DNA from: Owenia fusiformis | Taxonomy: Eukaryota; Annelida; Polychaeta; Sabellida; Oweniidae | Assembly (NCBI GenBank): GCA_903813345.2 | Contig: CAIIXF020000004.1 | Coordinates: 2,129,525-2,193,524 of the forward strand | DNA length: 64,000 nucleotides | Direction of reading: 5' to 3' | In this document: positions 13,862 through 24,518 of the stretch, one piece after another | Position numbering within the stretch: position 1 is the first letter of the stretch | How the letters are laid out: each line of letters begins with the position of its first letter | Translations under genes and position numbers: made by a program | The notes under the pieces: generated by a model | What the model was told of the DNA's origin: nothing | Databases searched by the model: none | Seen by the model: the letters and a program-made list of their open reading frames with translations, nothing else

Positions 13862-15450
13862 TTTGGATTTAGAAATCTACTTTTTGAATGAAAATATGAA
13901 ATTCTACTGAAATTATGATTTTAAATAAAATTAATGAATATATGTATAGCTAAAAATTGAATTCCCTATTATCATATTGGGGAACTCAAAAGATTGATGA
14001 TGATAGTATTTTATCAGTAGATTAGTAGATTTAGGCTTAGTTCACACTACATAGAGACTTAGTAGTCATTTGAAGCCTTAACCAAGACCTATGGATCACG
14101 CTTATGTAATATGTGTGGTATTTTAAAACATGAACAACACTTTATTATGATATAATTTGTGAGAAAAATACAACAGAATTTTGTCGGTAGTTCTGACTTT
14201 ATTTTTAAAAACAGATGTCTCATAAAAAATCTTACGTACTTTTACATACAGCAAAGTTTAATATTTTATCATTCATTCAAAAACCTGGATTAATAATTAA
14301 TATGGTGACAAAGTTACATCACAATGATGTTTGAAATTAGATCATGCTGTATTTGTATTTTACAACTATCTCATACTTTTTGTATTTTACATTTTTATAG
14401 CTCATTCAAACACATGTCAATGATAATGCAAAATGCGTGTAATCAATATAACCAGAAACAACAATCACTATGACAATCTTTGAGAGAGGAATTCGATCAG
14501 AAAGACGTTCGTACTTTTTTGTCGAATCAAACTCGCGGCCGATAATCGGAGTCACAAAATTATTGGTGGGAGAGGAGGCGACTTTTGCTAAAAATTTGCA
14601 AATCTGCAAGTTTATTTTTTCACGAGGAAGTTAATAAATAAATCGCTAAATGAATAGATGTGTACGATTATGGTAAAATCTGTTACGTCTATATTTCTGA
14701 TACGGCTTATAAATATAAGGCGTGAGATCTATTTGGAAAGGCGCAACGTCACCAGCGTGCAAAAGTCAATAGTGATGATTATTTTTGCTATAAATCAAGC
14801 TGTGAATGTCTACAAGACCTGTGATAAACGATCATATAGATAACGTCATAATCAAAGAAGGAATGTCGTTGATGTTTTTAATGAGTTATATGATGAAAAA
14901 ATAACTGAACTGAAAATAAGAAAATGCTAAATTGTTTCTGATTTATTTTCTTACATTCTGTTCTTCAGAAAACATCTGTATGTACTCATTTGTTATCTAC
15001 GAAAATTTGAAGGTTATATATGTAGCGGTTTTGGAAAAACTATCGGACGTACGGGCAGATAGAGATACCGCTACCCTTATATAATTGCTTACATAATTAT
15101 CGTCAATCAATGTTCCCTTGTATATGACTGAGGTAACATCTGCGAATTCAACTGCCGGGTGACGGGTTAACCTTCTATTTATAGCAAACTCATTTGTATA
15201 TGATTGGAACAGTGGCGGGTCCTATTCGTATCGAAATGAGTTGACCATAAATAGTAGGCGAAGCCGTCGGCCGGCAGGTATATATATATATATTCTCTTC
15301 GTTTTTAGTGAGCTGTATTTCAATGTATAGTATCTTTGGTCCATCCAGTATGCTTATAACTTCATTTATATATAAGCAATGGGTACCACATCCTCCAGTA
15401 TCTCAAGAAGAAAGTATAATTATTAAATCTCTATGACACTTTGATTTCAG
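13862..15450. other. intergenic region upstream of the first glycosyltransferase-like gene
   Basis: Contains a short (TA)n run at about 15280-15292 and presumably the untranslated first exon and promoter of the gene starting at 15489, because a 3' splice site sits at 15449-15450. The untranslated exon itself was not located. Confidence 0.45.
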
Positions 15451-15459
15451 ATGACCTGA
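15451..15459 (+). promoter_or_regulatory. two-codon upstream ORF at the 5' edge of the coding exon
   Basis: The exon that follows acceptor ...TTTCAG begins ATGACCTGA, a start codon, one codon and a stop, 30 nt before the main ATG. The paralogue at 24478 has ATGGCCTGA in the same place. Such a minimal uORF could lower translation of the main frame; function is inference. Confidence 0.4.
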
Positions 15460-15488
15460 GTTGACCCAGAACATTTACTAAATCCAAT

Positions 15489-17399
15489 ATGGCCGTCTCC
15501 GATGTACTTCAGGGAACAAAAGGGACACCGAAACTAAGAACTTGGGGGAAACCTAAAACTTTAAAGTTACTTTTCATTTTAATAGTCACATGTGTGGCTG
15601 TAAATATCATCATGCAGTATGAATATGTAATGACAATTTCGATAACTAGGACCCGAGAGTCAATAATGAACAACCTTTTAAAAGGGTACATACCGGGACC
15701 TTATACTAAGGTAGAGCCTGAACAAATGAATCGAAAGAATGCATCTGCTGGAGTCTTGGTTTATGAACATGATGAGAAAGGGTTTCAAAATGAACAATTG
15801 AAATTAAAGAATGCATCTGCTGGAGTCTTGGTATATGAACAGAAAGGATTTCAAAATGGAGACAATAACACTTTAGAAATCGATGATAAAACAATTGCAA
15901 TAGGAGGTGCTATAACAACGCGAAAAGTGAAAGAATTAACTGCAAAATTTATGGCTTCAAGACTGCCGTTGTTTATACGTTTACTTCCGAGCTTTTGTAA
16001 AACTGCAAGCAAAGGATTCAGTTACCATTTCTATCTGGCATACGATTATGACGACCCTTATTTAACTTTGCCTAACTCCCCTTCAATGTTTATCAAGATA
16101 TTTAACGCTGCTGTGGTGAAACTTTGCCCTTCAGGCGTTCCAGTAAGACTCCATTTAGTGCGGTGTAGTCACTCTGGAAAACCAGCCTGGGCCCAAACAG
16201 ATGCAATGTGGGAGGCGTATTTAGACAATATGCCGTTTTTCTATCGTGTCAATGACGACAGCGTTTTGCTGACGGAAGGATGGTCTGAAGTTTTCACGGA
16301 GACATTATCCAAGTACACGCCCCCTTATGTTGGAGTTGTAGGCCCAACCCACATAGGCGGGAACCTTAAAATTTTAACTTACGATTTTACCCATAAGACT
16401 CACCAAGATATTTTCGGGATCTATTACCCACGGCTATTTACGGATGTATGTGCAGACGACTGGATAACGAGTGTATATGGACCCAATCGCACTACTAAAC
16501 TTGAGGATATAAAACTGAAACATACAAGGGAACGAGGTACCAGATACAAAGTTCATTTTGGCGTCAGACGAAAGCTCCAAGCAACTATAGCCTCGAACAA
16601 GAAATTACTCAACCGTTACATAGAATACAGAAATTCAACCCATCCAACTAAAAATCCAAAACGTCAGAAAATAATTTCAATGAGCCTTTATTCAAATGAC
16701 ACGGCCAGTTTGATTGGGGCTGTACGCAATGCACAGCTAACCCCAGTCATATTTCCTGGCTGGACGGCGCGATTTTACATTCAGAAAACATTTGGTATAT
16801 TAAATCATGATGCTATACCACAGAATGTAATAAGAAAGCTTCAACTTTTAGGAGCCCAGATATTGTATGTAGACAATCAAGCTACAGAATTTTTACCTGA
16901 ATTATTGCCATATTTGGTGAGTGACGATTCAACAGTTGAGAGATTTATCGTCCGAAATGTGACATTCCGTTTGACGGATCGTGAATTCACAACCGTTGAA
17001 GAGTGGACCAAATCTAAGAGAACATTCCACTGCATCCGGGACCACCCTTCTCATAAGGCACCCATCATTCCAGATCTCATTGGTGGTGTAAATTCGGGGA
17101 TAAAAACCTTCTTCTCGGGGTCTTGGTTTGCGTATCTTGGCCAAGATTTCTTGAAGAATCTTTGGGAGAATTATATGGACCATTTTTACTGCCACGACAG
17201 CTTTACATGTGAAAGCCAACCACAATCATTCCCATTTGTTACACCTCGAGAGGGAGACACTTTTATAGGACAGACATATGACGGATATCATCAACCATTT
17301 GACGATAAATATGTCGCCACTCTAAGAAAGGCTCGAAAAGTACCTGATTGTTTGAAGCGTAAAATTAAAGGAAGTGATATGTACACCGACATATGTTAA
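15489..17399 (+). CDS. type II membrane, two-domain glycosyltransferase-like protein (copy 1)
   Basis: A single coding exon of 636 residues. A short cytosolic head is followed by a membrane anchor (about 26-44), then a luminal stem and two globular domains, the usual Golgi glycosyltransferase plan. The stem carries a tandem 24-residue repeat beginning KNASAGVLVYE (83-106 and again from 107), each with an NAS sequon. Domain 1 (about 135-390) contains FYRVNDDS at 251-258, a DxD-like metal/nucleotide-sugar motif, and cysteines C226 and C321. Domain 2 (about 396-600) opens ISMSLYSNDTASLIGAVRNA and contains CIRDHPSHKAPIIPDLIGG (515-533). This arrangement I associate with uncharacterised invertebrate glycosyltransferase-like proteins. 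Donor sugar and acceptor are unknown. The start is the first ATG after the uORF, matching the paralogue. Copy 2 lies 7 kb downstream in the same orientation. Confidence 0.75.
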   Translation: MAVSDVLQGTKGTPKLRTWGKPKTLKLLFILIVTCVAVNIIMQYEYVMTISITRTRESIMNNLLKGYIPGPYTKVEPEQMNRKNASAGVLVYEHDEKGFQNEQLKLKNASAGVLVYEQKGFQNGDNNTLEIDDKTIAIGGAITTRKVKELTAKFMASRLPLFIRLLPSFCKTASKGFSYHFYLAYDYDDPYLTLPNSPSMFIKIFNAAVVKLCPSGVPVRLHLVRCSHSGKPAWAQTDAMWEAYLDNMPFFYRVNDDSVLLTEGWSEVFTETLSKYTPPYVGVVGPTHIGGNLKILTYDFTHKTHQDIFGIYYPRLFTDVCADDWITSVYGPNRTTKLEDIKLKHTRERGTRYKVHFGVRRKLQATIASNKKLLNRYIEYRNSTHPTKNPKRQKIISMSLYSNDTASLIGAVRNAQLTPVIFPGWTARFYIQKTFGILNHDAIPQNVIRKLQLLGAQILYVDNQATEFLPELLPYLVSDDSTVERFIVRNVTFRLTDREFTTVEEWTKSKRTFHCIRDHPSHKAPIIPDLIGGVNSGIKTFFSGSWFAYLGQDFLKNLWENYMDHFYCHDSFTCESQPQSFPFVTPREGDTFIGQTYDGYHQPFDDKYVATLRKARKVPDCLKRKIKGSDMYTDIC

Positions 17400-17466
17400 G
17401 AGAAAACCACTCAATACCGTAACAGGTCCAATCATTCCTCCAGAGGCAACAACTCAACAGTCGAGT

Positions 17467-17611
17467 GTTATAAGTTATTGAATGATTTGAAGTGCAATGC
17501 AGGATATATTCTGTTCGAGAAATTCTGTATTGACACGAGACGAAGTCGAGTTTAATACAGAATATCGAGAACAAAATATATTCTGTATTGTACTTCAAAT
17601 CATTCTATAAC
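17467..17611. repeat. palindromic MITE-like element
   Basis: GTTATAAGTTATTGAATGAT ... and its near inverse ATCATTCTATAAC bracket 145 bp whose arms pair through AATGATTTGAAGT and ATATTCTGT segments, around a CACGAGACGAAGTCGAG centre. It lies 68 bp after the stop codon of the first glycosyltransferase-like gene and could fall in its 3' UTR. Confidence 0.6.
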
Positions 17612-17687
17612 GTTTTTATCGTGTGATCTTAAGCCAATATATTTTACTTAGGAGATAGTCCCTGGGAAATGTTCTGTACTTGTATTC

Positions 17688-17792
17688 TCTGTATTGCTAC
17701 TGAGATTGTCCACTCCCCCGGTCCACTCCATACCAATATTTTCTGTATTGCTATGGAGATGATCAATGGGGACAATCTCAGTAGCAATACAG
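17688..17792. repeat. hairpin, about 24-bp near-perfect stem
   Basis: TCTGTATTGCTACTGAGATT (from 17688) and its inverse AATCTCAGTAGCAATACAG (to 17792) form a long stem with a loop of about 55 nt that contains a shorter related piece (TTCTGTATTGCTATGGAGAT). Likely a small MITE; no precursor-RNA evidence. Confidence 0.7.
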
Positions 17793-19479
17793 ATTGCCAC
17801 AGCACAAGAACTGACCAATCAGAGCGCTTCATTCTACAGATCATACGATAAATATAGGTATGCCCCCTGTCTACAGGCCAGATCCTTTTGTTGTAGTATC
17901 ATCATTGGATATTGTTTAGCTAAGTACGCATATGTGCTCTGAAGCTACGAGATATTTCATTATCATTCTTATTTTACTTTAAACTGAAATTAGTAAAAAA
18001 AACACCATATAAGGTGATCACTAAGTAAATTTAATTATTGTACACCATGTATTAATATATACATAACATAGCCAAATACGCACATGCACCAATTGAATTT
18101 GAAATAAAATAAAAATGTGTTAATTTTAAGTTGTTTTGTGTGCTTAGCTAAAGAAAAACTTTTGCTCTGCTGCTATAGCTATAAAAACAATTTTTGGCGA
18201 TTTTTTCTATTCACAATGAGTAAGTTTCGTGAGAAGAAATCATATTCGTCCACTATTTGGTCAAATACAAAACATTCCATGCAAGCTGATTCATATACTG
18301 CAGCCTCCCTCGATGGGTTTTACAAGTCGGTTCATTCAATTCATTTAGATTTTTTAGTAAGGTCATTACAAAAAGGTCACCTTTAGATATTCTATAAAGT
18401 TAGTCTCAGATAAAAACAAAGAATTTAGAAAAGTATTTCTTTAAACGCTTTTGTGAATGGATGTTGACCCTTTGAAACGCCTATGGACTTGGAGACTGGA
18501 TTTTATCTATCCCACATCATTTGAGACTGAATGCTCTATCTTGTATGAGTACTTGTATCTACAACTATTTTTGAGGTTATGAGTATTGGTTATCAATTTC
18601 TAATTTTTTCTTCTCATGTAATGACTTCAGTATGAATGAAATGTCCCTTGGTCTTCTGGTCTTGGATTGTGATATTGGTTCTTGAATGGTGGGGGAAAGG
18701 GGGCATTAGACATTGTTCCTTTTCACGTTAGATCATGGTTTTGGGCTATATGGGGTTTGCTTTTCTCGACTTGTATGCACTTAGCGTTTGCTTTTTCTTG
18801 CTCAGTTCCATTACAACTTTTGGTCATTTCCCTTTGGCACTTGTACTTATATATTTGACATCGTTTTATCGCTCATAGATTTCAATCTCAAGTTGATATT
18901 ATTAGTAATTTATTACTGATGTTTTTACCAGTATATGCTTTTGGTGCATTATTATGGATATGAAGATAAGGTGAAAAGTAAGACCTATATTGTCTTAAAG
19001 TGAATGGGGAGGGGGGGGGGTGCATATTCTCGTGTGTGATGACACTATTCTAGTGAAAATGCATAAATCTGAGTAATATTAAGTTTTACAAATATTGAAC
19101 AGCCTGCTTGCCCTGTAAACTAAAGTTTAATGTTCAGAAAATGAATTACCTGATTACATGTAACAAAATAGTTTCATTTGAAATTAAGTATATCAATAAA
19201 AGCTGTCAAAACACTGCACCGAAATATCCAAGCTTTGAATAACAAAAATTTTCAGGACTTATGATACAACCCTCGTTAACCCTAAAAATTGATCGAACGT
19301 CACTTTCGAAAACTAGTGTTCTATAGTTCACCAAGACGTTAAATGAATTATGTAATTGGTGGCGCTATTGACGATTTGATACAGGTCGTTATGCTAAATT
19401 CTACACCAAAAAGGGGAGCTTTCCACAAATAGAAATTGGTTACTAATAGTAAACCAAACTCACAATCTTCAATATACTA
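17793..19479. other. intergenic region, nothing recognised
   Basis: AT-rich sequence with a G run at about 19008-19020. A short frame at 18117-18386 shows no domain. No gene accepted. Confidence 0.5.
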
Positions 19480-19879
19480 CAGTAACATTTTAAATGTTTG
19501 GAACTACTTTGAATCTAAAAAATAAGCAATTAAAGGACCATATTGAAACAGAATATGTAAAAACAGAAACATTTATATATGTCCTTACTTTAATATTTTG
19601 ATTAGTTTTGTAGTTTAGCTATCATACTGTACCTGTGGCCGCTTATATTTTGATGCTTTTCTGCCATGTTATTTTCTAAAAAGGCTAAAAAGGCTGAAAC
19701 TCCCTAAATTACAAAAGGCCACAGATTTGCTGCATATTATACATAACTATCTGAAATATACAGAAGTTAGGACTTGTACAATGTACATATGTTTCCATTT
19801 TTTATATACTGTTGCAATATAGTCATTTGATTGCTTATTTTTTAAATTCAAAGTAGTCCAAACATTTAACATTTTACTG
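19480..19879. mobile_element. TA-flanked MITE, copy 2 (uninterrupted)
   Basis: Starts CAGTAACATTTTAAATGTTT and ends AACATTTTACTG with TA on both sides (19478-19479 and 19880-19881). About 400 bp with paired ends and an internal block (GTGGCCGCTTATATTTTGAT...). The site where copy 1 carries its inner transposon is empty here (GAACTACTTTGAAT). Confidence 0.85.
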
Positions 19880-20840
19880 TAGGATATGCATGATAGATGG
19901 TGTATAATCAATGCTTTTTTGGATAATTGGAAATACAGCAATTTGCCCAACCACATGAAAAAACAATAACGACCCTACCTCAGTGTTAAAAAATAGGTTT
20001 TGGGCCAATATTAAGGTCACGGACTGGATGGTATTCTATAAAAGAAAAGTATATAAACACAGATTGATTTAACTGCCCTCTTTATTTAAAAATTATTTCT
20101 ATCCCTCAAGTTAAAATTAAGTTTAAGAAAGAATGATTGATTTAACCAGGTTGAAAATATTGATTCTTGGATTATCCCGACCAAAAGGTATTTTGATAAT
20201 CCCGTTACCTTAAACCTCATATGGTATAATCTCTCTCTATACATACTAGTATATACAAGTATATACATATAATAAGGTCAAGCTTAGGTCTCGATCATAT
20301 GAACGATTTCCAGTACTTTTATGAAAGGTTCATTTACATAAATCAAAAAGGCCTCGTAGTTTTAGTAAGATTTCCTTTGGATTATCATGTTAGGAAAAGG
20401 CACAAAGAATTGTACATAGAATTGTGTAAAACTGAATGATCTTGCTTGTAATGGAGTGTTTCAGGGGGTATCCCCGCTAAATCATTTTAGATACGGTATT
20501 ACCATGGCGGGACTAAAGTGTATTGCTATATTGCGCGTATAGATCCCCATGACTAGTTTTTGTTGGTGAAGCAAACTGCATCACCAGTGATATTGGAATA
20601 TTGCATGAAAGGTGTCCAGACAAATAAACACCTGATGCCAAACTCTACGCAGAGAGGGAAATTGAACTATACATATTCAACAAGTCTCATCTAGCAGTCC
20701 GTTTTTCAGTAAGTAATTTGTGCCCTCCGTCCCTGCTATCGCACCCTGGAATCTATATATAATTCTACGTTAACATTACTTGAATTTATTATCCAATTAT
20801 CTGACGTTCATTTCAAATATCCAGCAAACCATTTTGACTA

Positions 20841-21254
20841 CAGTAAAATTTTAAATGTTAGGAACTACTGTACTTTGAATTTAAAAAATAAGCAATCAAA
20901 TAACTATATTGCAACAGTATATAAAAAAATAGAAACATATGTACTTGTCCTAACTTTTGTATATTTCAGATAGTTATGTATATGTGCAGTAAAGCTGTGG
21001 CCTTTTGTAATTTAGGGAGTTTCAGCCATGTTAATTTTTCCGAAAATAACATGGCTGAGAAGCATCAAAATATAAGAGGGCACAGATATGATAGCTTAAC
21101 TACAAAACAGACTAAAATATACAAAAGTTAGGACATGTATAAATGTTTCTATTTTTACAATACTGCTTCAATATGGTCCTGATATAGTCCTGATATGGTC
21201 TTGATTGCTTATTTCTTAAATTCAAAGTAGTTACTAACATTTAAAATTTAACTG
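20841..21254. mobile_element. TA-flanked MITE, copy 3, with a 5-nt footprint
   Basis: Starts CAGTAAAATTTTAAATGTTA and ends AAAATTTAACTG, flanked by TA (20839-20840 and 21255-21256). Its core is inverted relative to copy 2. Within the left arm the empty-site sequence is expanded to AACTACTGTACTTTG (TACTGTA at 20866-20872), while its own right arm has the unexpanded form. Confidence 0.85.
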
Positions 21255-21454
21255 TAACACAAGACAAACCAGACAAAAAATAATCCTGATTTTCATCAAC
21301 AGAAAATGCTATGAAAACCAGCAGTAATGTGGAAGAAACTATTTTTTCTGAAAAATGAATATTGTCCTTGCATTGGTGATTATTTCTTAAACTTAGCGAT
21401 CTTACTATACAGTTAAAGTCTTTTATCTGTCACCAGGAACATGTCAAAAGCCAT

Positions 21455-24245
21455 ACTAGTCCAGTAAAACCGTGGCAAAAATTGACAAATGAAGGAAAAA
21501 ATTGCAAAAGTATTTAAACCTAGTGTAATCAATGCATAATGATGGGTTAAAATACATATAAAAAATCTAGAAAAATCTAAGTAGTGGAAAACTTCGAAAA
21601 TCACCATTTATACCCCCTGGGGTACTTTTACGAGGGGGTACTATGATAAACCTTAATAATTCCTGTTATGTACTCCAAATCACATTCAAATTTTCAGGGA
21701 TCATGCAGCTATACATTGTCAGTTATCATGGCAAGTTTGATATTGATTGGTGAAATGATTACCATGGCAACACAATTTAATTACACAAAAGCTGTGAATA
21801 TTTTTTGGGATAAATCCAAAGCTTCCTTAAAAACAAATGTCTGTTATCTTTTTAAGTTATTCCAAATGAACACAAATTTGACCTTTAAAACATATTTAGG
21901 GAGTTTTTAATAAGATAACATGATAAAAATGATGAACTCTGTGGATGTCTATGACTCTGGACTTGATATTTGGTGACTACTGCTCAATCTACTAAAAAGT
22001 GGGTGTGGTACTTTTGGTTACATTTTCTAACAATTTCATTTTGACAGTATCAATCACAGTCATATTTATAGGGGTCATGAATACAGATATTATAATTTGA
22101 TATGGTAAGTCTGAAAATGATAAGTCAAGTGGTTGCCATAGTAACACAACATAATGAATGCAAATAGTGGCTAGAGATCATTTCAAATAATCCTTATATC
22201 TCAACAGGTTGTTCCAATTACATTCACCTTTCAAGAGTTATTTTGTGTATGATTCTAACAAAATTAAGTTTTGATAATATTGATACATGGTTGTTATGGC
22301 AACTTAACTGATAATGCTGTTTGTTAAGACACATGCTTTGTTACTGTAGTATCTTCTTACTACAAAGTAAGACAGGCCATGTCTCTCACTCTCTATCTGT
22401 CTGGATATCTCCTTCTAGACACTTCAACCTTGAGTCATCATGCTTGATCAATATTCTTAGTGGATCAATGAGTATCATATAAGGTCTTAGGTCAATATCT
22501 CGGTATTTGGCATTTTAAGATCCTGGGCGGATGCTGTGACCTTTGACGACCAATGATAAGGTAACCTGAACTTCCATTGTGTCTCAATCTTTCTGATATA
22601 TTGTTGTTTGTAAGAGGATGTATTCATCTCAGACTTTGGAGGCTGAGGCTGTACCCATCTTGAGACTCTTGGGACTGTACCATCTCAGATTCTGAAGGAT
22701 GTATTCATTTTAAACTCTGGAGGCTGTACCATCTTAGATTCTGGAGGATGTATTCATCTTAGACTCTGGAGACTGTACTATCTTAGATTCTGGAGGATGT
22801 ATTCATCTTAGACTCTTGAGGCTGTACTATCTTAGATTCTGGAGAATGCATTCATCTTAGACTTTGGAGGATGTACCATCTTAAATTCTGGAGGATGTAT
22901 TCATCTCAGACTTTGGAGGCTGAGGCTGTACCCATCTTGAGACTCTTGAGACTGTACCATCTTAGATTCTGAAGGATGTATTCATCTTTAACTCTGGAGG
23001 GTGTACTATGTCAGATTTTGAAGGATGTATTCATCTTAAACTCTGGAGGCTGTACTATCGTAGATTCTGGAATATGCATTCATCTTAGACTCTGGAGGAT
23101 GTACCATCTTGAATTCTGGAGGATGTATTCATCTCAGACTTTGGAGGCTGAGGCTGTACCCATCTTGAGACTCTTGAGACTGTACCATCTTAGATTCTGA
23201 AGGATAAATTCATCTTTAACACTGTAGGGTGTACCATCTCAGATTCTGAAGGATGTATTCATCTTAAACTCTGGAGGCTGTACCATCTTAGATTCTGGAG
23301 GATGTATTCATCAACTTTTATTAAGTGCTTCAGCTCATAGTCTCATTGTTGTTACTATGACCTTCTGTGAGTAATTTGCGACCCATTGTTACTATTGACC
23401 AATTATGATCAAGATTACCATATCAATTGACGATAATGGGATTGATGACCCAATGAAAATGACTGTGATAATACTACCAACATAAAATTAGTAGGAAATG
23501 TAACCAAAAAGTGCCACGCCCACTTTTCAATTCACCCCTGCCCCATGATGTTAGAATTGTCAAAATTAAGAACATAAATATATTCTGTTCATCTACAGAA
23601 TTATATTTTATAGTATTTTACACATCATTGGCACAATAATATGTTGAATATTTGGTTGATATACCTCTTATTTTAAAAGGATGATGTTGCGCTCATCCTG
23701 ACCCTAAAACTGGCCCTAGAAAATGAACAAATTATAGGAACTTAAATAATTTTTTTCTGTCAAACAAATTAACCTACAGTTCTGATATTGATGGTGTCTA
23801 ATGTCTGATAGTAAGACAACTCCCATGAATTTTTAAAAGTCATCACCATGTCTAATGATCAAATTATAGGCATTTATAGAGAAAAATGGATGAAAAAAGC
23901 ATACAAGGTAAGGCCATGAACACATACAAATATGAAATTTTCTCAGTATTTTCAAACTTTCTTCTATGAAACTATCAATTTTGATATCTTTCTAATACAT
24001 TCATGAAAAAACAAGGGACACTTTAAAAAGAAAGTAGTGTGATAATTTTTTTAAAATAAATTGTTGTCATTTTGGGGGGTCATTGAGGGGGGTATCTTCA
24101 GCATGAAAATTCATAGTCTTCCACAACTTAGATTTTTCTAGATTTTTGATATGTTTTTTTACTTACCAAGACACATTGATTTCACCAGGTTTAAAAACTT
24201 TTGCAATTTTTTCCTTTATTTTTGTGTTTTTTACTGGACTATACT
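21455..24245. repeat. foldback-like region with inverted arms around a minisatellite
   Basis: Two separate blocks occur in inverted order: 21455-21615 pairs with 24245-24085 (TAGTCCAGTAAAA ... AAAAATCTAGAAAAATCTAAG), and about 21985-22080 pairs with 23535-23440 (AAGTGGGTGTGG ... GGTTACATTT). The core between is the tandem repeat at 22614-23315. Other parts of the arms do not align by eye, so this may be one decayed foldback element or two repeat families in opposite orientation. Confidence 0.5.
22614..23315 (+). repeat. minisatellite, about 49-bp unit with higher-order period
   Basis: Units alternate GGATGTATTCATCTTAGACT CTGGAGG-type and CTGTACCATCTTAGATTCTG-type halves. A longer variant containing GGAGGCTGAGGCTGTACCC recurs at about 22621, 22898 and 23126, showing block duplications of about 230-280 bp. 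Non-coding. Confidence 0.9.
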
Positions 24246-24477
24246 AGAAAAACGAATCGGTTGCGTAAGATTTATTTCAAGTCAATTTGCTGCACACGTT
24301 TGAAACATTTTCTTAAGTGCCATTGATGTGGACTTTATTGTTGACCTCCTCTCTATGTTTATACGTTCACTTCAGTTATAACCATTGTGTGTGCCATATC
24401 CTATGCCATTTCTTGATGATCTCAATTAATATACTAGTATCACCTATCCACACATTCATCTGACATTTTTATTTTAG

Positions 24478-24486
24478 ATGGCCTGA
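24478..24486 (+). promoter_or_regulatory. two-codon upstream ORF, paralogous to 15451
   Basis: Directly after the acceptor AG (24476-24477) the sequence reads ATGGCCTGA, 33 nt before the main start codon at 24519. Its position at the exon edge and the following GTTGA are shared with the first copy. Confidence 0.4.
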
Positions 24487-24518
24487 GTTGATCCAGAACG
24501 TGGTATATCAAATACAAG

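Noticed and set aside
22614-23315. CRISPR-like regularly spaced repeats
   Set aside because: Units are contiguous and variable with no unique spacers, and the genome is eukaryotic; a minisatellite explains it.
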